Positions 15,511-22,977 of a stretch of 23,738 bases of DNA are shown here, one piece after another. The DNA comes from an uncultured Pseudomonadota bacterium (GTDB lineage: Bacteria > Pseudomonadota > Gammaproteobacteria > Burkholderiales > SG8-39): contig CAITSH010000454.1 in NCBI GenBank assembly GCA_903895005.1, positions 1 through 23,738 on the forward strand. The letters are read 5' to 3'. The position numbers were made by a program, and so were the translations under genes. The stretch's first letter is position 1. Each line of letters begins with the position of its first letter. The notes beneath the pieces are model-generated. The model did not search any database. It was given only the letters and a program-made list of their open reading frames with translations, and was not told the DNA's origin.

Positions 15511-16461
15511 TTAGTCGAGCTTTACCCCGGCCTTTTTAACCGCGCTGCCCCAGCGGCCCATCTCGGTTTTGAGATAGGCGTTGAAGCTGCTTGCATCGAG
15601 ATACGCCGGGTCGGCTCCCTGCGCGATCATGCGCGTTCGTACTTCATCGGAGGCGAGGGCCTTCTGGAAAGCCTGGGTGAGGATGGCTGTTACATCGGCC
15701 GGCATTTTGGGCGGTGCCAGCACGCCGTAAAAACCGACGACCTCGAAGTCCTTCACGCCGGCTTCCTTCATGGTCGGCACGTCGGGGATGGCGGCATTGC
15801 GTTCGGTGCCGGTCATGGCTAGTGCGCGCACCTTGCCGATCTTGATGTACTGCGACACCTGCGGAATGGACTCGGACATGAATTGCACCTGCCCGGCGAG
15901 CAGGTCGGTAAAGGCCGGCGCCGTCCCCTTGTACGGGACGTGCACGATTTGTATCCCTGTGGCCGACTGCAGCATCTCGGGCACCAGGTGCGAAATGCCG
16001 CCGGTTCCGGCCGAGCCGTAATTGAGCTTGCCCGGATTGGCCTTGGCGTAGGCGATGAACTCGGCCAGTGTCTTCACCGGTACAGACGGGTTGACCACCA
16101 GCGCGAGCGGCTGCTGTGCCGTGCGCGCGATGGGCGTGAAATCGCGCACGGTGTCGTAGCTGTTTTTGTAGATGAAGGGATTGATGACCATGGTGCCGGT
16201 GTTGGCCATCAGCAGCGTGTACCCGTCCGGCGCCGACTTCGACACAAAGTCCGCGCCAATCGTGCCACCCGCTCCCGGCTTGTAATCGATGATGACCGGC
16301 TGGCCGAGAATCTTGGTGAGCTGATCGGTCAGTACGCGCGCATGCGCATCGAGCGGACCACCCGCAGGAAAACCGATGATTATCTTGATCGGTTTGTCGG
16401 GAAAGGCGGCTGAGGCGAGCGTGGAGAGCGCGAGCAGCGCAGCTGTGAGCAGGAATTTCAT
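15511..16461 (-). CDS. Bug-type (TctC-like) tripartite tricarboxylate transporter receptor
   Basis: A 316-residue periplasmic binding protein of the Bug family. The ATG at 16461 is chosen because the signal peptide begins there (MKFLLTAALLALSTLASA, mature FPDKPIKIIIGF) and AAGGA lies upstream; the frame extends 15 residues further to 16506 but that would mask the signal. Family segments are FPAGGPLDAHARVL (the ligand-binding Asp loop), PGAGGTIGADFVSKSAPDGYTLL, GKLNYGSAGTGGISHL, HVPYKGTAPAFTDLLAGQVQ and AIPDVPTMKEAG. Bug proteins bind carboxylates, amides and aromatic acids. The membrane partners TctA/TctB are absent here, as is usual for the many orphan Bug genes of Burkholderiales. The ligand is not predictable. 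It runs in the same direction as the DUF748 gene, separated from it by 211 bases. Confidence 0.93.
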   Translation of the reverse strand: MKFLLTAALLALSTLASAAFPDKPIKIIIGFPAGGPLDAHARVLTDQLTKILGQPVIIDYKPGAGGTIGADFVSKSAPDGYTLLMANTGTMVINPFIYKNSYDTVRDFTPIARTAQQPLALVVNPSVPVKTLAEFIAYAKANPGKLNYGSAGTGGISHLVPEMLQSATGIQIVHVPYKGTAPAFTDLLAGQVQFMSESIPQVSQYIKIGKVRALAMTGTERNAAIPDVPTMKEAGVKDFEVVGFYGVLAPPKMPADVTAILTQAFQKALASDEVRTRMIAQGADPAYLDASSFNAYLKTEMGRWGSAVKKAGVKLD

Positions 16462-16495
16462 TGCGAGGATCCTTAGTGTTAGTGTTGGCTGACGT

Positions 16496-16543
16496 TCACG
16501 TGACAACCTGCTAACAATCAGCTAACAATTAGCATGATGCTAA
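16496..16543 (-). promoter_or_regulatory. Cluster of short repeats and palindromes upstream of the Bug gene
   Basis: Within 90 bases upstream of the receptor start are an 8-bp palindrome TCACGTGA (16496-16503), two tandem 11-base units GCTAACAATCA and GCTAACAATTA (16510-16531), and a 6-3-6 inverted repeat TTAGCA-TGA-TGCTAA (16529-16543). Doubled TTAGTG lies closer to the gene (16473-16484). The arrangement looks like an operator or promoter region; no clear -35/-10 could be fixed. The rest of the gap up to 16672 holds a 10-bp palindrome GAGATATCTC (16625-16634) and nothing that looks coding. Confidence 0.45.
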
Positions 16544-16672
16544 AGGCCGCCATGATACCGACAAGACGCCTGCTCAAATGCGATTTGCGCCATGCTCCCG
16601 TACGCAGGGAGTCTCGCATCGTGAGAGATATCTCGAGCTAACGAAGGGCCGATCTGCTCCACCACTTTCGTC

Positions 16673-18829
16673 CTATTTGAGCGACAAGTCCGCGCGGCTG
16701 GCCTTGGCCTTGTCCTTGGTTTCCGGCGCATCAATGCGCGCAACCAGCAGGAACACACGCTCAATTGAAATGCCGGCCTTGAGCAGTGACTGCTGCACCG
16801 CCTTGCCGCGCTGTTCTGCAAGCTGGCGCAGATCCTCGTCGCCGATGCTGGTGTTGGTCAGCATCAGTTTTTCCATTTCTTCCTTTGGCAGTGACTTGGT
16901 CAGCCCCACAGCATTGCGCGGCTTGGCGAATTTTTCTGCGTCGTAGGCGGCCTCGAGGTATTTGAGGTATTCGGCCGGATCAACCTTGACGTCCGACACT
17001 GATGCGACCGGCGTGCCGGCGCGTGCAAGTGCGCGGAATTTTTGTGTCGCAACCTTTCGCGCCACAGATGCCTGCCGCAGGCCTTCCTTGTCCTCGACCG
17101 GGTCGACACGGCCGGCCACCTCGACGTTGAGCGCCGGGCGGCTTTCGAGGGCCTTGACCAGTTTGGCGATCTTGTCGCCATTGGAAGCACCGATCACGGC
17201 GTAGCCGGAATCAAAGTCCACCCAGCCCAATTCCTCACCACCGCCTCCGAACAGCGAACCGAGCAGCGCAAAGGGCGCCGTGACGGCCTTGACGATGAGG
17301 TTGACGATGACCTTGACCACCAGTCCGCCGACACTGAACTGCGGATCGTCGAGCGATCCGGAAATGGGCAGCTCGAGGTCGATGTTGCCGTTGCGGTCCT
17401 TCAGCAGGGCGAGGGCCAGCGTGACCGGCAGTTTGGTCGCATCCGGGTGGTCAATTTTGTTCCCAAGCGTGAGCTGGGTAAGCAGCAACTTGTTCGTGGC
17501 GGTGAGCTTCCGGTCCTCAAGCTTGTAGGCCACGTCCATGGAGAGCTTGCCCTTCTCGATGGCATAGCCGATGTAACGCCCGGAGTAGGGCGTCATGGGC
17601 GACATGTCAAAGCCCTTGACGCTGCCCTTGATATCTACGAACAAGTCCTTGGCCAGTGGATTGAGCTTGCCCGAAATGAGCAGGGGAGCGGAATTGTCGA
17701 CGGTGCCGCGCAAGTCCAGGTCCGCCGGCGTCTCAGCCGAAATGCGTGTGACCGTGCCGCCCACGGCAGTGAGGTTGGCCGAGTAATTTGGCTTGATGAA
17801 GCGGTCGGAAAAGTTGATGTTGCCGCCTTGCACGGTAATGCGGCCGATTTTTTTCAGCATGTCGGTCGCACTTTCCGGTTTGTCCTGTACCGGTGCGGCC
17901 TTGACCACGGTGGTTGTGCTTGAACCGGCGACGGTGTTGCTGGTGGCCGGGCCGGCTGGCGCTGGCGCTGCAGCGGGTGGCGTGCCCGGCGCGGCGCTCG
18001 TCGCCATGGCGGTGTCCTCACCCGGCTTGCGCACCACATCCTGCACGTTGAGCCGGCCTTCGGGTGACAGGATCAGGCGAGCGTAAAAATCGGACAGCGC
18101 AATCTCGTCAATCTCGAATGTCAGCGGCGCCAGCGTGCCGCGGACGGTGCCCACATGGAGCGCCTTGGCCTTGAAGAAATCCTCGGAGGTGCGCCGTTCG
18201 ACCGAGGCGAAATCACTGAGGTCCAGCGCCCCGGAAAATTCGCCGCTGAGCGCCGCATCGGACGCCGGATTCGTCGCCGCCAGCTTCCATTTCACGCCAC
18301 CTTTGAGCGAGACATCGCCGCTGGTGACATTGATATTCAGGCGGCTGGCGAAAAAGGGCTGGAAGGGCAGGATCGCAACGCCTTTGGCGTCGATTTTCAT
18401 GTCGCCTGACAGCGGCTGCAAGCTCAGCGCGCCGGCGACGTTAACCGAGCCCTTTTTGTTGACGGCGGTCTTGAGATCGAAGCTGCCTTTACTGTCTTTG
18501 CGTGTGGACAAGTCCTGCGCAACCAGATCAATGCCGTCGGCCGAAAGCGTGACGGGGCGTGCCGTCGATTTGTCTGCGACGGAAACGCCGTAGTCGGACA
18601 GTCCCAGTTTTTTGACGGTGATGACCCAATCCGGCGCCGCTTCCTTGACCTTGGCCCCGGCGGCGGCAAGTATGGGAACCGCTTTGGCGGCGAACATGGA
18701 CTGCAGGTCTATCAGGCCGTCCTTATCGCGTACGGCGGAGACGCGTGCGCCCTTGCTGGTGATTTCGCCTAGCGTGACCTCAAACTTCGCCATGTCGATA
18801 CTGGCATCCTTGACCTGCAATAGCGGCAA
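16673..18829 (-). CDS. DUF748/AsmA-like envelope protein, 3' part after in-frame stop
   Basis: About 718 residues continue the same reading frame as the upstream part (18833-20092), with only TAG and one Arg codon between them. The sequence is typical DUF748: repeated beta-rich segments such as SGDMKIDAKGVAILPFQPF, LDLSDFASVERRTSEDFF and LNVQDVVRK. A low-complexity Ala/Pro/Thr linker lies at about residues 270-320, then more AsmA-like repeats (INFSDRFIKPNYSANLTAVGG, DMSPMTPYSGRYIGYAIEKG). From about residue 540 an OmpA-like C-terminal domain follows (GWVDFDSGYAVI, VEVAGRVDP). As a free-standing gene it would need the TTG at 18829 or the ATG at 18793; neither has a visible ribosome site, and the piece lacks any signal or anchor. 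Best read as the distal half of a broken gene. Confidence 0.8.
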   Translation of the reverse strand: MPLLQVKDASIDMAKFEVTLGEITSKGARVSAVRDKDGLIDLQSMFAAKAVPILAAAGAKVKEAAPDWVITVKKLGLSDYGVSVADKSTARPVTLSADGIDLVAQDLSTRKDSKGSFDLKTAVNKKGSVNVAGALSLQPLSGDMKIDAKGVAILPFQPFFASRLNINVTSGDVSLKGGVKWKLAATNPASDAALSGEFSGALDLSDFASVERRTSEDFFKAKALHVGTVRGTLAPLTFEIDEIALSDFYARLILSPEGRLNVQDVVRKPGEDTAMATSAAPGTPPAAAPAPAGPATSNTVAGSSTTTVVKAAPVQDKPESATDMLKKIGRITVQGGNINFSDRFIKPNYSANLTAVGGTVTRISAETPADLDLRGTVDNSAPLLISGKLNPLAKDLFVDIKGSVKGFDMSPMTPYSGRYIGYAIEKGKLSMDVAYKLEDRKLTATNKLLLTQLTLGNKIDHPDATKLPVTLALALLKDRNGNIDLELPISGSLDDPQFSVGGLVVKVIVNLIVKAVTAPFALLGSLFGGGGEELGWVDFDSGYAVIGASNGDKIAKLVKALESRPALNVEVAGRVDPVEDKEGLRQASVARKVATQKFRALARAGTPVASVSDVKVDPAEYLKYLEAAYDAEKFAKPRNAVGLTKSLPKEEMEKLMLTNTSIGDEDLRQLAEQRGKAVQQSLLKAGISIERVFLLVARIDAPETKDKAKASRADLSLK

Positions 18830-18832
18830 GCG

Positions 18833-18835
18833 CTA
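18833..18835 (-). other. In-frame TAG splitting the DUF748 gene
   Basis: On the minus strand the codons run GAT-GTA-TAG-CGC-TTG-CCG-CTA. The frame is identical before and after, and both sides read as DUF748, so one base change (for example CAG to TAG) would explain the break. No other disruption occurs in about 3.4 kb. Confidence 0.85.
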
Positions 18836-20092
18836 TACATCTTGCTTGGCCGCTTTTTTGAAGGCGTGCAAACCGCTAACCAATACCTCCGCCTTGATCG
18901 GCGCGGTGTTGGCGCTGGAATAGCCCTTGACAGACAAATCGATGCCCTCGGTTACGCCGATCCAGGGCGTGGCAGATGCGTCGTTATCGAAGCTGTAACG
19001 AGCCTTGGTTACCGACAACTCGTCCAGTTCGAGCAGGAAAGCTGCTGCGGGCTCGGCCGGCGTTGAGGCCGGCTTGGCTTTCGGAAGCACCGCAAGCCAG
19101 TTGAACTGGCCGGCGTCGTCACGCCTTGATCTGATATCAGCGCCATCGATGCTGAGCTTGGAAATTTTTAATTTGCGGGCAAGCGGTTCAAAATCTGCGA
19201 GCGCCAACGCGAGGCGCGGCAGCTTGAGCATGGGTTTGCCGTTGGATTCGACAAGGGTCAGATCTGACACGCTGAGTTCCCCTGACACGGTGAGCGATGC
19301 GGGCTTGTCCGGATGGCGCAGAAATTTAACGGCAAGCTTGCTATCGAAGCGCCCGGCGGGGATTTTGACCTTGAGGTCGGGGGGCAGATAGTCGTTGAGT
19401 CGCGGCAACTCAAACTTGTCGATATCAATGGCGACCTCTGTTTCCAGCGATTGACGAAACGGCTTGGTCTTGCCCTTGATTTCAATCGGCGCACCGTTGA
19501 CCTGGGCTGACAGTGTGGGCTCGACAAAAATATCGGTGAGGCTGGGGATGCTGGAGACAAACGGAATGCCCAGTCCTATCTCGGTGATCGCGTGTTTGGC
19601 ATGTGCCGGTTTGTCGTCAAAATCGATGCGGCCTTTGGTGATCTGGATGTTGTTCAGCGCAAAACGCGGGGTCGGCCCACCGCCGGGTTTGGCCAGGATT
19701 TCGTCGAGGATGTCGGAGAAATTGTAGCGACCGGTTTCGATATGGGCGAGGCTGATGTGCGGGCCGGTCAGACGCAATTCCTTGAGTATCGGGGCGAGTC
19801 GAAAAATCGAGGACAGCTCGGCGTTCGCGTACAACTCGTCAAGCGAAACAAAATGCGCACCACCGGGCTCCTTGATGTCGATCTTGCTTACGGTAATTGT
19901 AAGAGTGTAGGGATTGATCGCAATCGCGCCTATCGTTACGTCGCGATGCAATTGTGCCGACAGGGTTTTCTGCAGCTCGGATTTGAGCAGCGGTGGGAGC
20001 ACGAAAAAGCCGAGCACCGTGAACAACGAAATAACTCCGGCAATCCAGGCGAGTATGCGCACGCGGCGCGGGGAGAGCAGACTGGGTAACAT
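18833..20092 (-). CDS. DUF748/AsmA-like envelope protein, 5' part ending at in-frame stop
   Basis: A 419-residue N-terminal part. After a short basic start (SPRRVR) comes one membrane anchor (about residues 12-33, ILAWIAGVISLFTVLGFFVL), then the periplasmic AsmA-like start PLLKSELQKTLSAQLHRDVTIGAIAINPYTLTITVSKIDIKEP, which is diagnostic of DUF748. Continuing segments include LKELRLTGPHISLAHIETGRYNFSDIL and LNNIQITKGRIDFDDKPAH. Intact DUF748 proteins usually run past 1000 residues, so this part alone is truncated; joined with 16673-18829 it would be about 1140 codons. The family belongs to the AsmA-like group linked to envelope biogenesis and lipid movement between membranes. No strong ribosome site precedes the ATG at 20092. 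It is divergent from the Bug gene at 20265. Confidence 0.85.
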   Translation of the reverse strand: MLPSLLSPRRVRILAWIAGVISLFTVLGFFVLPPLLKSELQKTLSAQLHRDVTIGAIAINPYTLTITVSKIDIKEPGGAHFVSLDELYANAELSSIFRLAPILKELRLTGPHISLAHIETGRYNFSDILDEILAKPGGGPTPRFALNNIQITKGRIDFDDKPAHAKHAITEIGLGIPFVSSIPSLTDIFVEPTLSAQVNGAPIEIKGKTKPFRQSLETEVAIDIDKFELPRLNDYLPPDLKVKIPAGRFDSKLAVKFLRHPDKPASLTVSGELSVSDLTLVESNGKPMLKLPRLALALADFEPLARKLKISKLSIDGADIRSRRDDAGQFNWLAVLPKAKPASTPAEPAAAFLLELDELSVTKARYSFDNDASATPWIGVTEGIDLSVKGYSSANTAPIKAEVLVSGLHAFKKAAKQDV

Positions 20093-20215
20093 ATAATCAG
20101 AGCCGGTTAGCGTTAGGGAGTGAAAATTTTACCTGCTCTGAAAGGGTAGCACTTCCCCGCGGGCCATGTCCTGCAGGAATGCTTTTGCTTTAATTGTTGA
20201 TCGTGTTCCTCCGCC

Positions 20216-20256
20216 TTGACGCGGCAGAGCGGACGTATCATGTAACCCTCAGGAGG
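20216..20256 (+). promoter_or_regulatory. Candidate promoter and strong ribosome site before the second Bug gene
   Basis: A -35-like TTGACG (20216-20221) is followed by AT-richer TATCATGTAAC (20236-20246), but no -10 hexamer at ideal spacing is convincing. AGGAGG (20251-20256) is a strong ribosome site eight bases before GTG 20265, and it decides that start over the ATG at 20295. The remaining divergent gap (20093-20215) shows nothing else. Confidence 0.4.
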
Positions 20257-20264
20257 GGGCCGAA

Positions 20265-21272
20265 GTGCATTTACGCTACAGTTTTAGACCTCTCATGAAT
20301 GTCGCATCGCGCCTGTTGATTGCTTCGGTTGCCCTATGCGCGAGCTTGCCGCTGGCGAAGCCCGGGTTCGCCCAGGAGCGCTATCCGGCCAAGCCGGTGA
20401 AATTCGTAGTCGCGACGCCCGCGACCGGGCCGGCCGATTTGCTGGCGCGCATTTATGCGCAAAAACTTGGCGAACGCTGGGGTCAGGCCGTAGTCGTCGA
20501 GAATCGTGTCGGCGCGACTGGGACCATAGGCGCAGACTCTGTGGCCAAATCTGCGCCAGATGGGTACACGCTGCTATTCACCGTCGACCTGCCTATCGTG
20601 ATGGCGCCCGCGCTGATCAAGACGCCTTACGATCCACGCCAGGGTTTCACGCCCATCGTTCTGCTGGCCGAGAGCGCAAGCATGCTGGTGGTGCACCCGT
20701 CGGTGGGTGCGACGACACTGGCTGAGCTGGTTGCCATTGCAAAGAAAAAGCCCGGAGCGTTGACCTATTCGTCGGCCGGACCGGCCTCGCCGGGCCATTT
20801 GTGCGCTGAAATGCTGCGCTCCAGCGCCGGCATTGATATCGTGCACGTGCCCTACAAGGGCGCCGCGCCGGCGATGACCTCGGCGCTGGCCGGCGAGGTG
20901 TCGATGTTTTGCGGACCGATCCCCCAAGGACTACCGCATGTCAAGAGCGGAAAGCTGCGCGCCTTGGGCGTCACAAGCACCGCTGTCTCACCGCTAGTTC
21001 CGGAACTGCCGACGCTTGCGGCAACGTACCCGGGGCTGGTGTCGACCAATACTTACATGCTGTATGCCCCGCCTGGGACGCCGGCTGCGATAACGACAAA
21101 GCTGCGCGACGATGTACGCCGCATCTGGGAAGACAAGGAAACGCGGGATCGTATTGGCGTGCTGGGCCTCGATATGTTGTGGCTGGAAGGTGTCGACCTC
21201 TCACGCCGCATCGACGCAGACCTCGCCAAATGGGCCGCAGTGGTCAAGTCTGGCAATATCAAGGCTGAATAA
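20265..21272 (+). CDS. Bug-type (TctC-like) receptor upstream of a sulfatase
   Basis: A 335-residue periplasmic binding protein. GTG 20265 is chosen over ATG 20295 because AGGAGG sits eight bases before it. The signal peptide ends near KPGFAQ, and the mature part begins ERYPAKPVKFVVATP. The binding loop reads TGPADLLAR, retaining the key Asp but with Thr where most Bug proteins have Gly (GGP-D). Further segments are VGATGTIGADSVAKSAPDGYTLL, ALTYSSAGPASPGHL, HVPYKGAAPAMTSALAGEVS and LVPELPTLA. It is followed 36 bases later by the sulfatase, so the two are probably co-transcribed. No TctA/TctB partner is present. The ligand might be the sulfatase substrate or product, which is inference. Confidence 0.92.
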   Translation: MHLRYSFRPLMNVASRLLIASVALCASLPLAKPGFAQERYPAKPVKFVVATPATGPADLLARIYAQKLGERWGQAVVVENRVGATGTIGADSVAKSAPDGYTLLFTVDLPIVMAPALIKTPYDPRQGFTPIVLLAESASMLVVHPSVGATTLAELVAIAKKKPGALTYSSAGPASPGHLCAEMLRSSAGIDIVHVPYKGAAPAMTSALAGEVSMFCGPIPQGLPHVKSGKLRALGVTSTAVSPLVPELPTLAATYPGLVSTNTYMLYAPPGTPAAITTKLRDDVRRIWEDKETRDRIGVLGLDMLWLEGVDLSRRIDADLAKWAAVVKSGNIKAE

Positions 21273-21308
21273 CCAGCTGGACATTTAATGAAGGAAGCAG
21301 GACGCGCC

Positions 21309-22889
21309 ATGGACCAGAAACCGAATTTCATCTTATTCATCACCGACCAGCACCGTGCTGACCACCTGGGTTGTTATGGCAACCCCATCGTGTGCACCCC
21401 GAATCTGGATGCGCTGGCCGCCTCGGGCTGGGTCGCCGACGAATTCCATGTGGCAACGCCGATCTGCATGCCCAACCGCGCCTCACTGATGACAGGGCGC
21501 ATGCCTTCGCGCCACGGCGTGCGCCACAACGGTATTGAATTGTCACTCGATGAGCGCACGCTGCCGCAGACGCTGCTCGATGCTGGTTACGCCACAGCTC
21601 ACGTCGGTAAATCGCATTTGCAGAACATCGAAATCAAGCCGCCCCAGTTTCCCAAGGCTGGAGACCCGAAACTTCCCAACGAGGCACGGCGTGAAGGCGC
21701 CGGCCAGCACGGCCAGGAAATCTGGAAGCGCTGGGAGGACGACCCCGATTGCGACATCGAGACACCGTTTTACGGTTTTGAGACCGTGGACTTGTGCATA
21801 CATCATGCGGACGACGAATTCGGCCACTGGCGCCGCTGGATTCGCACCCAGACCAAGGACGCGGACAAGCTCATCGGGCCGGCCAATGCCATTCCGACGC
21901 CCGAGTTCGAATTGAGCAAGGTGCAGCAGGCCTGGCGCACCCGCGTGCCCGAGGAGCTCTATCCGACGTCCTGGATCGCCGACCGCGCCATCGCGCGCCT
22001 GGGTGAAATGAAAAAGGGCGGCAAGCCGTTTTTCATGCATTGCTCCTTCCCAGACCCGCATCACCCTTACACGCCACCTGGAAAATACTGGGACATGTAC
22101 CGACCCGATGACGTTCCGGCGCCAACCTCGTTTCATGCCGCGCATAAAAAACTGCCGCCGCATGTGCAGTGGCTTTATGCCAGGCGCGATGACAAGACCG
22201 CCGTGAAAAACACCCAAGCCCTGTTTGCATGCACCGAACGCGAAGCGCGCGAAGCGATTGCGCTCAACTACGGCTCGATCACCATGATCGACGACGCCAT
22301 CGGGCGGGTGATTGCGGAACTGCGCCGCCTGGGCCTGGACAAGAACACCGTGATCGCGTTCACCGCCGACCACGCCGATTTCATGGGCGATCACCAGATG
22401 CTGCTCAAGGGGCCGGTCCATTACCGCGGCCTGACGCGCGTGCCGTTTATCTGGAACGATCCGGCCGCGGTGGGGGCGGGGCGTTCATCCGGCTTTGGCC
22501 AGACCACAGACATTGCGCCGACCATCCTGGAGCGCGCCGGCGTCGCGGCGTGGAACGGCATGCAGGGGCGCTCGCTGCTGGCTTCGGCGCGAGGCGAAGG
22601 AGGCAGCGTGCGCGAGGATTTGATGATCGAAGAGGAGGGACAGCGCTATTACATGGGCTTTCCCGACCGCGTGCGCCTGCGCAGCCTGCTGCATGGTCAC
22701 TGCCGCATTTCGGTTTATGACGGGGTGCCCTGGGGGGAGTTATACGATCGCGCCTCCGACCCAGAGGAATTGCACAACCTGTGGGATGAACCCGGTTCAC
22801 GCGGCCTGAGGGCTGAAATGACCGAGCGCCTGGCGCGCGCGATGATCGCTCATGCAGACACCAGCCCCTACCCAACGCAAATCGCGTAA
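21309..22889 (+). CDS. Formylglycine-dependent sulfatase-family hydrolase
   Basis: A 526-residue alkaline-phosphatase-superfamily enzyme that hydrolyses sulfate esters, or in related members phosphate or phosphonate esters. I start at ATG 21309 (AGGA at 21299-21302); an ATG at 21288 would add seven residues. The metal site begins with FITDQHRADHLGCYGN (Asp13, Gln14). The modifiable cysteine is C53 in C-M-P-N-R-A-S, fitting the C-x-P-x-R signal for conversion to formylglycine. D354 and H355 (TADHADFMGDH) and LLKGPVHYRG supply further metal and sulfate ligands. No signal peptide is visible, so it is probably cytoplasmic. No formylglycine-generating enzyme is in the window. The closest subtype (choline sulfatase, arylsulfatase or phosphonate esterase) cannot be decided by eye. 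It is flanked by two Bug receptors. Confidence 0.9.
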   Translation: MDQKPNFILFITDQHRADHLGCYGNPIVCTPNLDALAASGWVADEFHVATPICMPNRASLMTGRMPSRHGVRHNGIELSLDERTLPQTLLDAGYATAHVGKSHLQNIEIKPPQFPKAGDPKLPNEARREGAGQHGQEIWKRWEDDPDCDIETPFYGFETVDLCIHHADDEFGHWRRWIRTQTKDADKLIGPANAIPTPEFELSKVQQAWRTRVPEELYPTSWIADRAIARLGEMKKGGKPFFMHCSFPDPHHPYTPPGKYWDMYRPDDVPAPTSFHAAHKKLPPHVQWLYARRDDKTAVKNTQALFACTEREAREAIALNYGSITMIDDAIGRVIAELRRLGLDKNTVIAFTADHADFMGDHQMLLKGPVHYRGLTRVPFIWNDPAAVGAGRSSGFGQTTDIAPTILERAGVAAWNGMQGRSLLASARGEGGSVREDLMIEEEGQRYYMGFPDRVRLRSLLHGHCRISVYDGVPWGELYDRASDPEELHNLWDEPGSRGLRAEMTERLARAMIAHADTSPYPTQIA

Positions 22890-22920
22890 CGTTGCGTTGG
22901 CCCTTATTCCGGTCCTACTT

Positions 22921-22948
22921 GAACGGCGCAGCGCAGCACGTGCCGTTC
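22921..22948. terminator. Possible hairpin after the sulfatase
   Basis: GAACGGC (22921-22927) and GCCGTTC (22942-22948) are exact inverted copies around a 14-base loop, 31 bases after the sulfatase stop. The tail GGTCTTTCG is only weakly T-rich, so termination is doubtful; the downstream Bug gene may still be read through. Confidence 0.35.
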
Positions 22949-22977
22949 GGTCTTTCGACTTTGTGACGGAGAAATTG

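Noticed and set aside
17042..17923. Long + strand open frame of 293 codons antisense to the DUF748 gene
   Set aside because: It mirrors the coding frame of the minus-strand gene, lacks a recognisable family and has no ribosome site; long antisense frames are common in GC-rich DNA.
16473..20115. TTAGTG/TTAGCG-like repeats near 16473-16484 and GTTAGCGTTAGG near 20106-20117 as a shared regulatory element
   Set aside because: Different spacing and sequence, only short core in common; not enough to claim a shared operator.
21543..22421. Minus-strand open frame of 292 codons opposite the sulfatase
   Set aside because: Covered by a confident sulfatase gene with intact catalytic motifs; no family resemblance.
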